A DNA stretch of 64,000 nucleotides from the NCBI GenBank assembly GCA_045646245.1, contig JAZRKJ010000086.1, positions 15,162 to 79,161 of the forward strand, in the 5' to 3' direction. The stretch's first letter is position 1, and every line of letters starts with the position of its first letter. The position numbers were made by a program, and so were the translations under genes. Source of the DNA: SIG607 sp045646245. Lineage in GTDB: Bacteria > Bacillota > Clostridia > Oscillospirales > Acutalibacteraceae. Shown one piece after another: positions 41,182 to 50,178 of the stretch. The notes beneath the pieces are model-generated. The model did not search any database and was not told where the DNA came from. It saw only the letters and a program-made list of their open reading frames with translations.

Positions 41182-43053
41182 ATGAAAATGGGTATGCCCG
41201 CTATTCCTGTTTTAAACGTTGACCCTTATTTTTCTCTTTGGGCAAAAAAGGGTGACCTGAACGGCAAATCACAGCTTATGCATTGGACAGGCGCCGACAA
41301 TACTTTAGTAGGCAAAGTATTTATAGACGGCAAAGAATTTTGCTTTATAGGCGCAGATTCTAAAAGACCTGTTAAACAAATAAAAATCGATATCGATGCA
41401 CTTTCTACCTACGTTACCTACGAAGGAGCCGGAATAAGACTTTTTGTCACCTTTACCTCTCCCCTTATGGCTGACAGCCTTTATTACTCTTCCCGCCCCG
41501 TCACCTTTATTAAATGCTCTTACGAAAGCATTGATGGTAATAACCATAACGTTAAAATTCACATTGCTTTTTCCGAAGAGTTTGTTTTAAACAAAGCGGG
41601 AGAAGGCAGAGCTTGGTCGGAAAAAGTTGCTATTAACGGCGCTACTTGTATTAAAATGGGTAACGGCACCTCGCAAAACGTTCTTGGAAAAAAGGGAGAT
41701 AACATCCGCATAGATTGGGGATATTTATATTTCGCCGCCAAAGGAAACGCTAAAGCGGGCAACACCGTTCACTACGACCGTTACTGCATTTATCTTGAAA
41801 AGGAGCTTAATAACGATGCCCTCTTCGCCGTTGCTTACGACGATATTGAAAGTATAAAATATTTTGGTGATAATCTTAAGGCTTATTGGAAAAACGACGG
41901 AAAAACTATTGAAGAAGCAATTGACGAAGCGCTTTTTGAATACGACGCTTTAATAATCAAATGCAGGGATTTTTCGAACCGACTGATAAAAGAGGCAACC
42001 GAAAAAGGCGGCGAAAAATACGCCGACCTGCTTTGTCTTGCTTACCGTCAGGTTATGGCGGCGCACAAGCTTGTTGTAGATAAGGAAGGAAATAACCTAT
42101 ACATTTCGAAAGAATGTCTTTCCAACGGTTGCGCCGCAACGGTAGACGTTACCTACCCCAGCGCACCTATGTACCTGTACTACAATACCGAGCTTTTAAA
42201 AGGTATGCTTCGTCCTATTTTCAAATATGCAAATAGCGAAAAATGGCCATACGATTTTGCGCCCCACGACGTGGGACAGTACCCTATTTTAGAAGGACAG
42301 TATTACGGCGGCACAAGACCGGAAATGCAAATGCCGGTTGAAGAGTGCGGTAATATGCTGACTTTGGTTGCCGCAATTTGCCAAAGAGATAATGATTATT
42401 CCTTTGCAAAAGAACATTTAACCCTTTTGGAGCAATGGAGTAAATACCTTGTTAAGTACGGTCTTGACCCCGAATATCAGCTTTGCACCGACGACTTTGC
42501 AGGTCATCTTGCTCACAACTGCAACCTTACTGTTAAAGCTATTATGGGTATGGCAGGACTTGCAAGAATATATAACGGTATCGGCAAAACAACCGAAAGC
42601 GAAAAGCTTTTAAAAAAGGCAAAGGAATATGCCGATTCCTTTATTGAGCGCGCCGCTAATAAAGACGGAAGCTTCAGACTTGCCTTTGATAAAGAAGGCA
42701 CCTTCTCCCTTAAATATAACGCTGTTTGGGACAAGCTTTGGAATACCGAACTCTTTCCGCAAAAATTCTACGACGGTGAAATTACCAGATACAAAAAAGA
42801 AGCCCTACCCTACGGTATTCCTCTTGATTCCAGAGAAACTTATACCAAATCGGACTGGATGTTATGGGTTGCTTGTTTAGCCGATAAAAAGCAAGATTTT
42901 GAGTATATAGTAAGCCTCCTTTGGAACGCGTATAACGTTTCCCGCAGTAACGCGCCAATGACCGACTGGTATTACGCCGACACTTCGGAAATGCGCGGCT
43001 TCCGCCACAGAACCGTTCAAGGCGGTCTGTTCTTAAAATTATTGTTTGATTAA
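41182..43053 (+). CDS. DUF4964/DUF4965/DUF1793 glutaminase-A-like protein
   Basis: A 623-residue protein without signal peptide. The N-terminus VDPYFSLWAKKGDL and LMHWTGADNTLVG is the DUF4964 block; the middle has LAYRQVMAAHKLVVDKEG, SKECLSNGCAATVDVTYPS and FAPHDVGQYPILEGQYYGG (DUF4965), and QMPVEECGNMLTLVAAICQ starts DUF1793, an alpha/alpha-barrel. Fungal relatives are called glutaminase A, but the barrel resembles glycosidases and the bacterial substrate is not known to me. ATG 41182 follows GGAGG; a TTG 15 bases earlier is part of that site. An AraC gene is divergent, which suggests a sugar-related role. Confidence 0.75.
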   Translation: MKMGMPAIPVLNVDPYFSLWAKKGDLNGKSQLMHWTGADNTLVGKVFIDGKEFCFIGADSKRPVKQIKIDIDALSTYVTYEGAGIRLFVTFTSPLMADSLYYSSRPVTFIKCSYESIDGNNHNVKIHIAFSEEFVLNKAGEGRAWSEKVAINGATCIKMGNGTSQNVLGKKGDNIRIDWGYLYFAAKGNAKAGNTVHYDRYCIYLEKELNNDALFAVAYDDIESIKYFGDNLKAYWKNDGKTIEEAIDEALFEYDALIIKCRDFSNRLIKEATEKGGEKYADLLCLAYRQVMAAHKLVVDKEGNNLYISKECLSNGCAATVDVTYPSAPMYLYYNTELLKGMLRPIFKYANSEKWPYDFAPHDVGQYPILEGQYYGGTRPEMQMPVEECGNMLTLVAAICQRDNDYSFAKEHLTLLEQWSKYLVKYGLDPEYQLCTDDFAGHLAHNCNLTVKAIMGMAGLARIYNGIGKTTESEKLLKKAKEYADSFIERAANKDGSFRLAFDKEGTFSLKYNAVWDKLWNTELFPQKFYDGEITRYKKEALPYGIPLDSRETYTKSDWMLWVACLADKKQDFEYIVSLLWNAYNVSRSNAPMTDWYYADTSEMRGFRHRTVQGGLFLKLLFD

Positions 43054-43055
43054 AG

Positions 43056-43090
43056 AAAAAGTGAACGTTTCAAAAAACGTTCACTTTTTT
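43056..43090. terminator. Bidirectional terminator between the DUF4965 gene and rhaB
   Basis: AAAAAGTGAACGTTT (43056-43070), loop CAAA, AAACGTTCACTTTTT (43075-43089), perfect 15 bp stem with T and A tracts on either side. Confidence 0.93.
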
Positions 43091-43093
43091 ATC

Positions 43094-44488
43094 TTATCCG
43101 AAATATTTAATATCAAAGGAATCGGCAACAATTTTTCTTGCGTTTTTAAGGTCGCTTATTTCCCCTAAAGCCATCATCTGAATAATAAGATTACCCATAG
43201 CGGTTGCTTCGGTAGGACCTGCGCTAACCTTTTTGCCTGAGGCTAAAGCGGTTAGTTCGTTAAGGTAAGCGTCTTGACTTCCGCCGCCGACAATTGCAAT
43301 TGAAGTGTACGAAATACCCGTTATGCCTTCAATTTGCTTAATGGCGGTTGCATAACAGTTAGACAAACTGTTATAAATAACCTTTGCAATTTCGCCCAAG
43401 CTTTCGGGAACGGCTTGACCGGTTCTTGCACATTCGCTCTTAACCGCCTCAATCATAGAATCAGGAGCAAAGAAAATATCGTTTTGAGGGTCAACCACCG
43501 ACTTAATATCGCATTCTCTTGCCATAGAGGAAATTTCGCCGAAGCCTACCTTTTCTTTCCATTCTCTGCGAACCGACTGCATCATCCAAAGACCCATTAT
43601 ATTTTTAAGGAAACGGAAACGGTAATCATAACCGCCTTCGTTGGTAAGGTTTGCTTCCATACTTTCCTTAGTGCAAATAGGTTTAAGGGTTTCGGTACCA
43701 AGCAAGGACCAAGTGCCCGAACTGATGTAAAGGGTATTATCCTCCACTGTGGGAAGAGCGGCAATAGCAGAAGCGGTATCGTGAGCAGCGGTTAAAATAA
43801 CCTTTGTGTCAAAGCCGACTTCTTCTTTTATTTCTTTTCTCAAGCCGCCGACAACGGTACCCGGACGGTGAATGGGACAGAAAATTTCCTTCTTAATGCC
43901 CATCATATCAAGTAATTCAAAATCCCAATCCTTCTTTTCGGCATTAAGCAGCTGGCTTGTTGAAGCAATGGTATATTCACTTGCCTTTTTACCCGAAAGT
44001 AAAAAGGTTAAATATTCGGGTATAAAAAGGAAGGTTTCAGCCTTTTCAAGCCACTGGGGATTTTTAAGTTTTATACTTAAAAGTTGGTAAGAGGTGTTGA
44101 AAAGCTGCTTTTGAATACCTGTTCTGTTATAAAGAGCTTCCTCACTTATAATTTTGCTAAGCTCAACGTCCATTCCGTTGGTACGCGAATCTCTGTAGCA
44201 AACCGAATCGCCAACAATTTTATCCTCCTTATCAAGAAGAACAAAGTCAACTCCCCACGTATCAATAGCAACAGAGGACGGTATTTTGCCCATTTCTTTA
44301 CACTTTTTCATACCAATAAGAATTTCACCGAAAAGTCTTTCGGTATCCCAACAAAGGGTACCGTTTTTGTTTTGAAATCCGTTTTCAAAACGGTGAACTT
44401 CTTCAAGGATAATTTTACCCTGTTCGGTATGTGCAAGTATATGTCTGCCGCTGGAAGCGCCAAGGTCTATAGCAAGATAGTAGTTCAT
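43094..44488 (-). CDS. rhaB: L-rhamnulokinase
   Basis: A 464-residue FGGY-type sugar kinase phosphorylating L-rhamnulose. The N-terminus YLAIDLGASSGRHILA is the ATP-binding phosphate loop, with AIDTWGVDFVLLD, AAHDTASAIAALP and the late IAVVGGGSQDAYLNEL-type motif (SIAIVGGGSQDAYLN) in order. It follows rhaA and rhaD in one leftward operon. FGGY kinases are similar to each other, but the two neighbours fix the assignment. Confidence 0.95.
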   Translation of the reverse strand: MNYYLAIDLGASSGRHILAHTEQGKIILEEVHRFENGFQNKNGTLCWDTERLFGEILIGMKKCKEMGKIPSSVAIDTWGVDFVLLDKEDKIVGDSVCYRDSRTNGMDVELSKIISEEALYNRTGIQKQLFNTSYQLLSIKLKNPQWLEKAETFLFIPEYLTFLLSGKKASEYTIASTSQLLNAEKKDWDFELLDMMGIKKEIFCPIHRPGTVVGGLRKEIKEEVGFDTKVILTAAHDTASAIAALPTVEDNTLYISSGTWSLLGTETLKPICTKESMEANLTNEGGYDYRFRFLKNIMGLWMMQSVRREWKEKVGFGEISSMARECDIKSVVDPQNDIFFAPDSMIEAVKSECARTGQAVPESLGEIAKVIYNSLSNCYATAIKQIEGITGISYTSIAIVGGGSQDAYLNELTALASGKKVSAGPTEATAMGNLIIQMMALGEISDLKNARKIVADSFDIKYFG

Positions 44489-44506
44489 AGTATTACCCCT
44501 ATTTAT

Positions 44507-45328
44507 TTACTGTAAAAATTTTTCAGGAAGAACGAGGCCGAAATCTTTAGCCAAAGCACGGAATTCATCGGGCTGAATTGTCTGACGTTTTGCGTTTGTC
44601 ATACTTCTAACCTTTACAAGAATTTCCGCAGCCTTTTCAACGGTGTGCATAAGACCGAAGGTTAAATCAAAATCTTCACCGGAACAGAACATACCGTGGT
44701 GCGCCCAAATAGCAACATCATACTGTTTCATAAGCTCACTGGTTGCAACGGCAATGTCTCTTCCGCCGGGAACCATCCAGGGAACAACACCGATACCGTC
44801 AGGGAAAACAACGGGACATTCGGTTGCCATTTCCCAAATTTCTCTTGTAAAAGTAACGTCGTCAAGAGGAAGAACGAAGGTAAGCGCAATGGTATTTGCG
44901 GGATGAGCGTGATAAATAACTCTGTGCTTTCCGCCGCTTGCCTGCTTTTTAACTTCGTGGTTCATTAAATGGCTGGGCAATTCGCTTGTAGGTCTTGCGC
45001 CGTTTAAAAGGCCCCATACAATACGGAAGTTTTCACCCTTTTCATCTATTTCTACAATACCTGTGTTAGCTTCAGCATCAAGTATAATATTGCGGAAATA
45101 CTTACCGCTTCCCGTAGTCATAAAGAACTCACCCGCAAGGTCGGGAACGCTTGTGACAATAGGAGTCCAGTCACGGTCGTAAGTAAAGTTTTCCTTTACC
45201 GATTCAACCTCTTCGGGTTTAATACGGTAGGTCAGGTTGCCGCCGTTTCTTTCGTGCCAGCCCTGTTCCCAACCGTCGTTAGCCATTCTGATAAAACCTT
45301 TAACAAATTCAGCATCTAAAATTTTCAT
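44507..45328 (-). CDS. rhaD: Rhamnulose-1-phosphate aldolase
   Basis: A 273-residue zinc class II aldolase splitting rhamnulose 1-phosphate to DHAP and L-lactaldehyde. Zinc ligands H140 and H142 are in VIYHAHPANT and the third histidine is in IWAHHGMFCSGED; E116 in RPTSELPSH is the catalytic glutamate position. The N-terminus GWEQGWHERNGGNLTYR is typical. It lies 4 bp behind rhaA and 18 bp before rhaB. Confidence 0.95.
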   Translation of the reverse strand: MKILDAEFVKGFIRMANDGWEQGWHERNGGNLTYRIKPEEVESVKENFTYDRDWTPIVTSVPDLAGEFFMTTGSGKYFRNIILDAEANTGIVEIDEKGENFRIVWGLLNGARPTSELPSHLMNHEVKKQASGGKHRVIYHAHPANTIALTFVLPLDDVTFTREIWEMATECPVVFPDGIGVVPWMVPGGRDIAVATSELMKQYDVAIWAHHGMFCSGEDFDLTFGLMHTVEKAAEILVKVRSMTNAKRQTIQPDEFRALAKDFGLVLPEKFLQ

Positions 45329-45332
45329 ATCA

Positions 45333-46574
45333 TTAACCTCTTTTTAAAAGAACTTCTTTTTCGTATTTTTCAATTTCGCAAAGCCATTCCATGCCGTTTG
45401 ACTGACCCATCTGCTTACAGAATTCAGCCCAAACCTCACCTAAAGGATAGGTTTTAATTTCTTCACCCAATACCATAAGACGGGTGAAATTACCTTCATC
45501 CTGAAGCTTCTTCATTTCTGCCCATGGGGTAAGAAGCGCAGAAAGAAGAGCTTTTTGCCAGTTACGCATACCTGTAACCCAAGCGGATACACGGTTTATG
45601 GAAGCGTCGAAGTAGTCAAGCGCCATAACTACTCTGTCAAGAGCGTTATTCTTAACAATTTCTTTAGCCATTTCTTTGGTTTCGTCGTCAAGGAGAACTA
45701 CGTGGTCGGAATCCCAACGAACAGGGCGTGTAATATGTAAAGCAATTTTATCGTTGAACAAAAGCATAGTGGGGATTTTGTCCGAAACGTATTCGGTGGG
45801 GTGATAGTGACCGTTGTCCATAAGGGGCATAATACCGTTTTTGGCGGCATAGCTTAAATAGAATTCAGCCGAACCAACGGTGTAGGATTCAAGACCGATA
45901 CCGAAAACCTTTGATTCAAGAGTAATAAGAACCTTGGATTTATCAAAATCGGTGGCAAAAATTTCATCAAGAGACTTTTTAAGCCTTGCTCTGGGGCCAA
46001 AACGGTCTGCGGGAACATCCTTCATACCATCGGGAATCCAGATATTAAGAGTACAGAAGGTATTAAGCTCGTTTGCAAAGTATTCAGCAATTTTAATACA
46101 GCAAACAGCGTGGTCAACCCAGAATTTTCTTACTTCTTCATCAGCAGAAGCAAGGGTCATACCTTCTGCTTTGGGGTGAGAAAAGAAAGTGGGGTTAAAG
46201 TCAATACCAAGTCCTCTTTCTTTAGCAAATTCAACCCATTTGGCAAAGTGCTTGGGTTCTAAAGCGTTTCTGTCAGCCCATTCGCCCTTTTCAAATATTG
46301 CGTATGACGCGTGAAGGTTTATACGGTGTTTGCCGGGGATGAGAGAAAGCGCCTTATCCATATCAGCCATAAGTTCTTCGGGAGTGGTAGCCTTACCCGG
46401 ATAATTACCCGTAGTCTGAATACCGCCGGAAAGAGCCTCCTTACTGTCGAAGCCGTTAACGTCATCACCCTGCCAACAATGCATTGAAATAGCAACGTTT
46501 TTAAGTTTTTCAATAGCGGCGTCGGTATCAACGCCAAGCTCTGCGTAAAGTTTTTTTGCGTCTGAATAGTTCAT
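45333..46574 (-). CDS. rhaA: L-rhamnose isomerase
   Basis: A 413-residue metal-dependent isomerase of the TIM-barrel type, close to the 419 residues of E. coli. Conserved stretches: ISMHCWQGDDVNGFD, IQTTGNYPGKATTPEEL, LNIWIPDGMKDVPADR, MDNGHYHPTEYVSDKI and RPVRWDSDHVVLLDDE. It heads the leftward rhaA-rhaD-rhaB operon, with its own promoter after the AraC gene. Confidence 0.97.
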   Translation of the reverse strand: MNYSDAKKLYAELGVDTDAAIEKLKNVAISMHCWQGDDVNGFDSKEALSGGIQTTGNYPGKATTPEELMADMDKALSLIPGKHRINLHASYAIFEKGEWADRNALEPKHFAKWVEFAKERGLGIDFNPTFFSHPKAEGMTLASADEEVRKFWVDHAVCCIKIAEYFANELNTFCTLNIWIPDGMKDVPADRFGPRARLKKSLDEIFATDFDKSKVLITLESKVFGIGLESYTVGSAEFYLSYAAKNGIMPLMDNGHYHPTEYVSDKIPTMLLFNDKIALHITRPVRWDSDHVVLLDDETKEMAKEIVKNNALDRVVMALDYFDASINRVSAWVTGMRNWQKALLSALLTPWAEMKKLQDEGNFTRLMVLGEEIKTYPLGEVWAEFCKQMGQSNGMEWLCEIEKYEKEVLLKRG

Positions 46575-46600
46575 AAATTTACCTCCGTTTGAAATATTAC

Positions 46601-46675
46601 ATTATAATAATACTACAAAACACAGTACAAGTAAATGACGAATTTAGAAAACCGCACCGTCCTTATTCGACATTT
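46601..46675 (-). promoter_or_regulatory. rhaA promoter with inverted half-sites
   Basis: Minus strand TTGTAC (46630-46625), 18 bp, TATAAT (46606-46601). Just upstream are AAATGACGAAT (46633-46643) and ATTCGACATTT (46665-46675), inverted arms matching at 10 of 11 positions. They could bind the AraC-type regulator encoded immediately upstream. Confidence 0.5.
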
Positions 46676-47640
46676 TACTTTATTCTGTTAATACTTCGGA
46701 ATTCGGCGGGAGAAAGATTATTTTTTTCTTTAAAGCACCTGAAGAAATAACTTGCGTTTTCGTACCCTACCGACAGTATAATTTCGTTTACCGAAAGGTC
46801 GGTATTTTTAAGAAGATATTCGGCGCGGCTTAGTCGTTTGGTTTTTAAAAAGTCCTTAAAGGTACATCCAAACTGCCTTGTAATTCTTTTACTTACCGCG
46901 CTGAAGTTCATACCTATAACGGAAGAAAATTCGGTCAACGTTGCGGTTTTATAGTTTTCTTCTATATATCGCAGCAGTTCGGCAGAAAAGCCGTTTGCAT
47001 CGTTACGGGGAACCTTTAGTCTGTCGGTGTGATTAGCAAGCTCCAGCATAAGAAGTCCTAAAGTTGTTTGCCTTATTCGGCGCTTATTAGGTTCGTTTTT
47101 GACAATGGTCCATATAAGGTTTTCCAGCAAATTTTGAATGGGTAAGATTTGCGATACTTCAAAATGCAAATAGCTTTGGCTTTTGCTTTTGGGGAATAAG
47201 CAGGAAAGCAAAAATTCAACCACCAGATTATCCTCTTTACCCAGCATTTCCGCCGCGCTGTCGAAGAATTCCGGTAAAATAATAAAATTTACTGCAATAT
47301 CCCCTTCTTCTGCGCGTTCCACTTCGTGAAGAGCATCTCTGTTAAGTATTAAGAGTTCTCCTGTTTTAAGGGTGATTCGGTTGCCGTTTATTATATGATT
47401 TGTACTGCCGGAACACATATAAACCATTTCGATATAGTTGTGTTTATGGGGCGGAAAATGAACAAAGCGTGTGTTGGGACGAATTTGCAAAGTCTTGCCG
47501 CTTTGAAGAAGCCTTCCGCTGTCAACACGGTTGGTTTTACCGAGTCCGTAAGACGCCAAATTAAGCTTTGAAGGGTCTTTTAATATTCTTTTTTCCTCTT
47601 CGGTAATTACCGAAAGCACACCTAAAAGTTCACTGTTCAT
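46675..47640 (-). CDS. AraC-family regulator of the rhamnose operon
   Basis: A 321-residue regulator. The N-terminal cupin segment reads FVHFPPHKHNYIEMVYMCSG and GELLILNRDALHEV; the C-terminal double helix-turn-helix has TEFSSVIGMNFSAVSKRITRQ and VNEIILSVGYENASYFFRCFK, ending NLSPAEFRS. It lies directly before rhaA on the same strand and 2 bp after a phosphatase gene. It is a functional counterpart of RhaS/RhaR by position; no symbol is given because orthology cannot be shown. Confidence 0.87.
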   Translation of the reverse strand: MNSELLGVLSVITEEEKRILKDPSKLNLASYGLGKTNRVDSGRLLQSGKTLQIRPNTRFVHFPPHKHNYIEMVYMCSGSTNHIINGNRITLKTGELLILNRDALHEVERAEEGDIAVNFIILPEFFDSAAEMLGKEDNLVVEFLLSCLFPKSKSQSYLHFEVSQILPIQNLLENLIWTIVKNEPNKRRIRQTTLGLLMLELANHTDRLKVPRNDANGFSAELLRYIEENYKTATLTEFSSVIGMNFSAVSKRITRQFGCTFKDFLKTKRLSRAEYLLKNTDLSVNEIILSVGYENASYFFRCFKEKNNLSPAEFRSINRIK

Positions 47641-47642
47641 AG

Positions 47643-48284
47643 TTAAACCCCTTTAGGAAAGCCTGTTGCAATATCCGAAAGAAAACCGTCGTTCGAGTAA
47701 GAAACCTCGGTAAATTTTCCCTCTTCATAAACAACCTCGCTTACCGAAGCGTTATTAGCCCAAGGAAGATTTTTGATTTTCTCTAACTCCATACCTTTTA
47801 CGAAAGCAAAGAAGGTTCTTATTGGTGTTGCGTGGGTAAAAACCGCCACCGTTTTGCCGTCGTTATTTTCCGCAATTTCGGTTACGGCTTTAACAATTCT
47901 TTTTTGCAAATCGGCAACGCTTTCTCCCCCGTCGGGGTGAGCCATACCAATATTTGATTGCCATATTCCGTAAGATACGGGATATGCTTCGTTTAAATAA
48001 GAGTAATTTTTATTTTCCCATTCACCCGCAAAAATCTCTCTTAAATTTTCCTTTATTATAGGCTGGATTTTCAAAAAATCAGATAACGGTAAGGAAGTAT
48101 TATAAGCGCGCAGTAAATCGCTGGAATAAATTTTGTCAATTTTCACGTCCTTAAGGAATTCACCCACACGCTGCGCTTGTTTATATCCCAAATCGGACAA
48201 ATCAAGGTCGGTATGACCGAGATAAATATGTTCTTTATTTCCGAGACTTTGTCCGTGACGGACAAAAATAATTCTGCACGACAT
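47643..48284 (-). CDS. Histidine phosphatase family protein
   Basis: A 213-residue phosphoglycerate-mutase-like phosphatase. The catalytic RHG motif is in IIFVRHGQSLGNKEHIYLGHTD, the second histidine in VFTHATPIRTFF, and LREIFAGEWENK carries the acidic residue. Such proteins act on varied small phosphates (alpha-ribazole phosphate, sugar phosphates). The stop is 2 bp before the AraC gene, so both come from one promoter. A role in sugar phosphate turnover is inference. Confidence 0.85.
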   Translation of the reverse strand: MSCRIIFVRHGQSLGNKEHIYLGHTDLDLSDLGYKQAQRVGEFLKDVKIDKIYSSDLLRAYNTSLPLSDFLKIQPIIKENLREIFAGEWENKNYSYLNEAYPVSYGIWQSNIGMAHPDGGESVADLQKRIVKAVTEIAENNDGKTVAVFTHATPIRTFFAFVKGMELEKIKNLPWANNASVSEVVYEEGKFTEVSYSNDGFLSDIATGFPKGV

Positions 48285-48314
48285 AAACCTTCCCCCTTCT
48301 TGAAAACTAAAATA

Positions 48315-48343
48315 ATTATACCGCCTGTATAAAGCAATGTCAA
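48315..48343 (-). promoter_or_regulatory. Promoter for the phosphatase-AraC pair
   Basis: Minus strand TTGACA (48343-48338), 17 bp, TATAAT (48320-48315), full consensus hexamers. It may also read through into rhaA. Confidence 0.78.
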
Positions 48344-48349
48344 ATGAAA

Positions 48350-48375
48350 AAAGCAGACGGAACCCCGCCTGCTTT
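48350..48375 (-). terminator. Terminator of the GntR/ABC operon
   Basis: AAAGCAGACGG (48350-48360), loop AACC, CCGCCTGCTTT (48365-48375), one G-U in minus-strand RNA, then T6. Confidence 0.85.
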
Positions 48376-48379
48376 CAAG

Positions 48380-49324
48380 TTACAGTACAATATTTATTAT
48401 AATTCCAACGCTTGTCAATATCCACAAAACACTTGTAAGAGTAAGGAGATACCAACGTTTTGGTTTCCCTGCCTTTGTGGAATTTGCGTAAACAACACTT
48501 AATACAAGAGGAACCATCGGAATAATAAAACCAACGATTATTGATATTGTCCAAAAAGTTAATGACGCAGAAAACTTGTCATCTTCCTCTATAAACGGGT
48601 TTTCGTCGGTATAAATATATTCCACCGTTCTGTATTTATCGGAAGCCTGTGCATTTATCACCATATCAACGCCTGTTTTATCCAATTTATAAGCAGGCAC
48701 GACACCTTTTCTGAAAGAAAAATTACCGTAAGCGTCAAAATAAGAATTATCAAGCGCGTCGTAGTGAATATAGTAATAATCGTTTTCAAAAAAATAAACT
48801 TCGCCAATTGTGTGGGCAACCGTCTCCGTTTGGTCAAAGCCGTATACCGCAAGAAGGTTATCATCGGCTAATTTTGTAACGTCAAGCTGAGTAAGCATTT
48901 CATCCTTCATAAACAAATCAAAATCTGTTTCTATAATATCAATGGCTACTTCACCAAACATCAGATAATAGGACGAAAAATTATACGATTCAAAGTTTTT
49001 AAGAATTTCTCTACCCTTTTCGGTAACGTATATTTCTCCCGTATAATGACGGCAAACGATATCGGTAGTATTATCAGGAACGGCAATATAATCATAGGTA
49101 TAATCGCTATCCTCATGTTCCAAAGGATAAAGTAAAATTTTACCTGACGGCAGATAATCCACATCCCGTGACAGTTCGTATTTGGTATATACCGTATTAC
49201 CGTTTTTAACGGTCAAATTATCTTCGGAAATCCACCAGTCGTTTTCCTCCGCAATAGCCGTAACGGGAAGAACGCAAAGAGACAAAATTACAAAAACGAA
49301 AATTAAGGATAATATTTTTCTCAT
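48380..49324 (-). CDS. Exported membrane-anchored protein of unknown function
   Basis: A 314-residue protein. A signal peptide is clear (MRKILSLIFVFVILSLCVLP, cleavage after TAIA). A 220-residue extracellular region follows, rich in acidic and aromatic residues, and the C-terminus has two membrane helices (LTFWTISIIVGFIIPMVPLVLS and WYLLTLTSVLWILTSVGIII). I do not recognise the domain. It is the last gene of a GntR-ABC operon, 14 bp behind the permease, so it may be an accessory sensor or part of that transporter system. Confidence 0.8.
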   Translation of the reverse strand: MRKILSLIFVFVILSLCVLPVTAIAEENDWWISEDNLTVKNGNTVYTKYELSRDVDYLPSGKILLYPLEHEDSDYTYDYIAVPDNTTDIVCRHYTGEIYVTEKGREILKNFESYNFSSYYLMFGEVAIDIIETDFDLFMKDEMLTQLDVTKLADDNLLAVYGFDQTETVAHTIGEVYFFENDYYYIHYDALDNSYFDAYGNFSFRKGVVPAYKLDKTGVDMVINAQASDKYRTVEYIYTDENPFIEEDDKFSASLTFWTISIIVGFIIPMVPLVLSVVYANSTKAGKPKRWYLLTLTSVLWILTSVGIIINIVL

Positions 49325-49338
49325 AATTTCTTCCTCCT

Positions 49339-50178
49339 TTACGACAGGTTAAGCTTGCGGTCAATACAGCCTTGGGTCACGTTTGCAAATAACGCCGAAG
49401 CCGTACCAAGCGCCGTACATATAAGGAGCAGAATAAGTGAAACGTGAGTTTCGTTGAAAAAATCATTATACAGATAATTTGCCGCTTCACACCACAAAGC
49501 AAAGGCTAAAATTGCGGGGATAAGTAACGCCGATAAAACGTATCCTGCGCCCACAATAAACCCAACCGTTGCAACGGCTTTAAGCTTCTTAACCGCAACA
49601 GAGCCTAAAGTAATAAGCATATAAAGAAGAAGTATAGACGATAATTCGACAAGCGCCATAATAATTACCGCTTCAATAATATAAACTATTACCCAAATTA
49701 TGTCAGTAAGGGAAAGAGAGGTAAAAAATTCAATAAAATCCTCTATAATTTCACCTAAAATATTAACGTGTTCATCGCTCATAGACGGAACTATGGTTGC
49801 TATTACTAAAAGAGAAGCAATAACCGTTGCCGCCGACAAAGCAGCAAATACAAATCCGTTAAGCACCTTTGAAGCAAAAAGAGTTCTGCGTTTTACAGGC
49901 AAAGTAAAGGTAAGGTACCCTTCGTCGCTGTAAAAATTACTGTAAAAACGAATGCATAAAAGCACGCTTGTAAGTATACCTAATGCAAATATAGAAAAAT
50001 AATAGACAACCAAAACCGTTGTTTCCAAAATAAAATGTTTGCCCGGCGCTTCGCCAAAAATAGCGATGTTTCTGGCGCAAAAGCCCGCCGCTACCGAAAC
50101 AGCAAGAAGCGTAACTGCGGCTATCCACCAGATTTTAAAGATACTTTTAAAGTCGTATTTAAAACACTTCTTTAACAT
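49339..50178 (-). CDS. ABC-2-type transporter permease
   Basis: A 279-residue integral membrane protein with about six hydrophobic segments (IWWIAAVTLLAVSVAAGF, VVYYFSIFALGILTSVLLCI, GFVFAALSAATVIASLLVI and others) and a conserved SDEGYLTFTLPVKRRTLFASK loop after the second helix. The last residues overlap nothing, but its start overlaps the ATPase gene end by 7 bp. With the GntR regulator and the ATPase it makes a YtrABC-like export or envelope-stress module. Confidence 0.82.
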   Translation of the reverse strand: MLKKCFKYDFKSIFKIWWIAAVTLLAVSVAAGFCARNIAIFGEAPGKHFILETTVLVVYYFSIFALGILTSVLLCIRFYSNFYSDEGYLTFTLPVKRRTLFASKVLNGFVFAALSAATVIASLLVIATIVPSMSDEHVNILGEIIEDFIEFFTSLSLTDIIWVIVYIIEAVIIMALVELSSILLLYMLITLGSVAVKKLKAVATVGFIVGAGYVLSALLIPAILAFALWCEAANYLYNDFFNETHVSLILLLICTALGTASALFANVTQGCIDRKLNLS

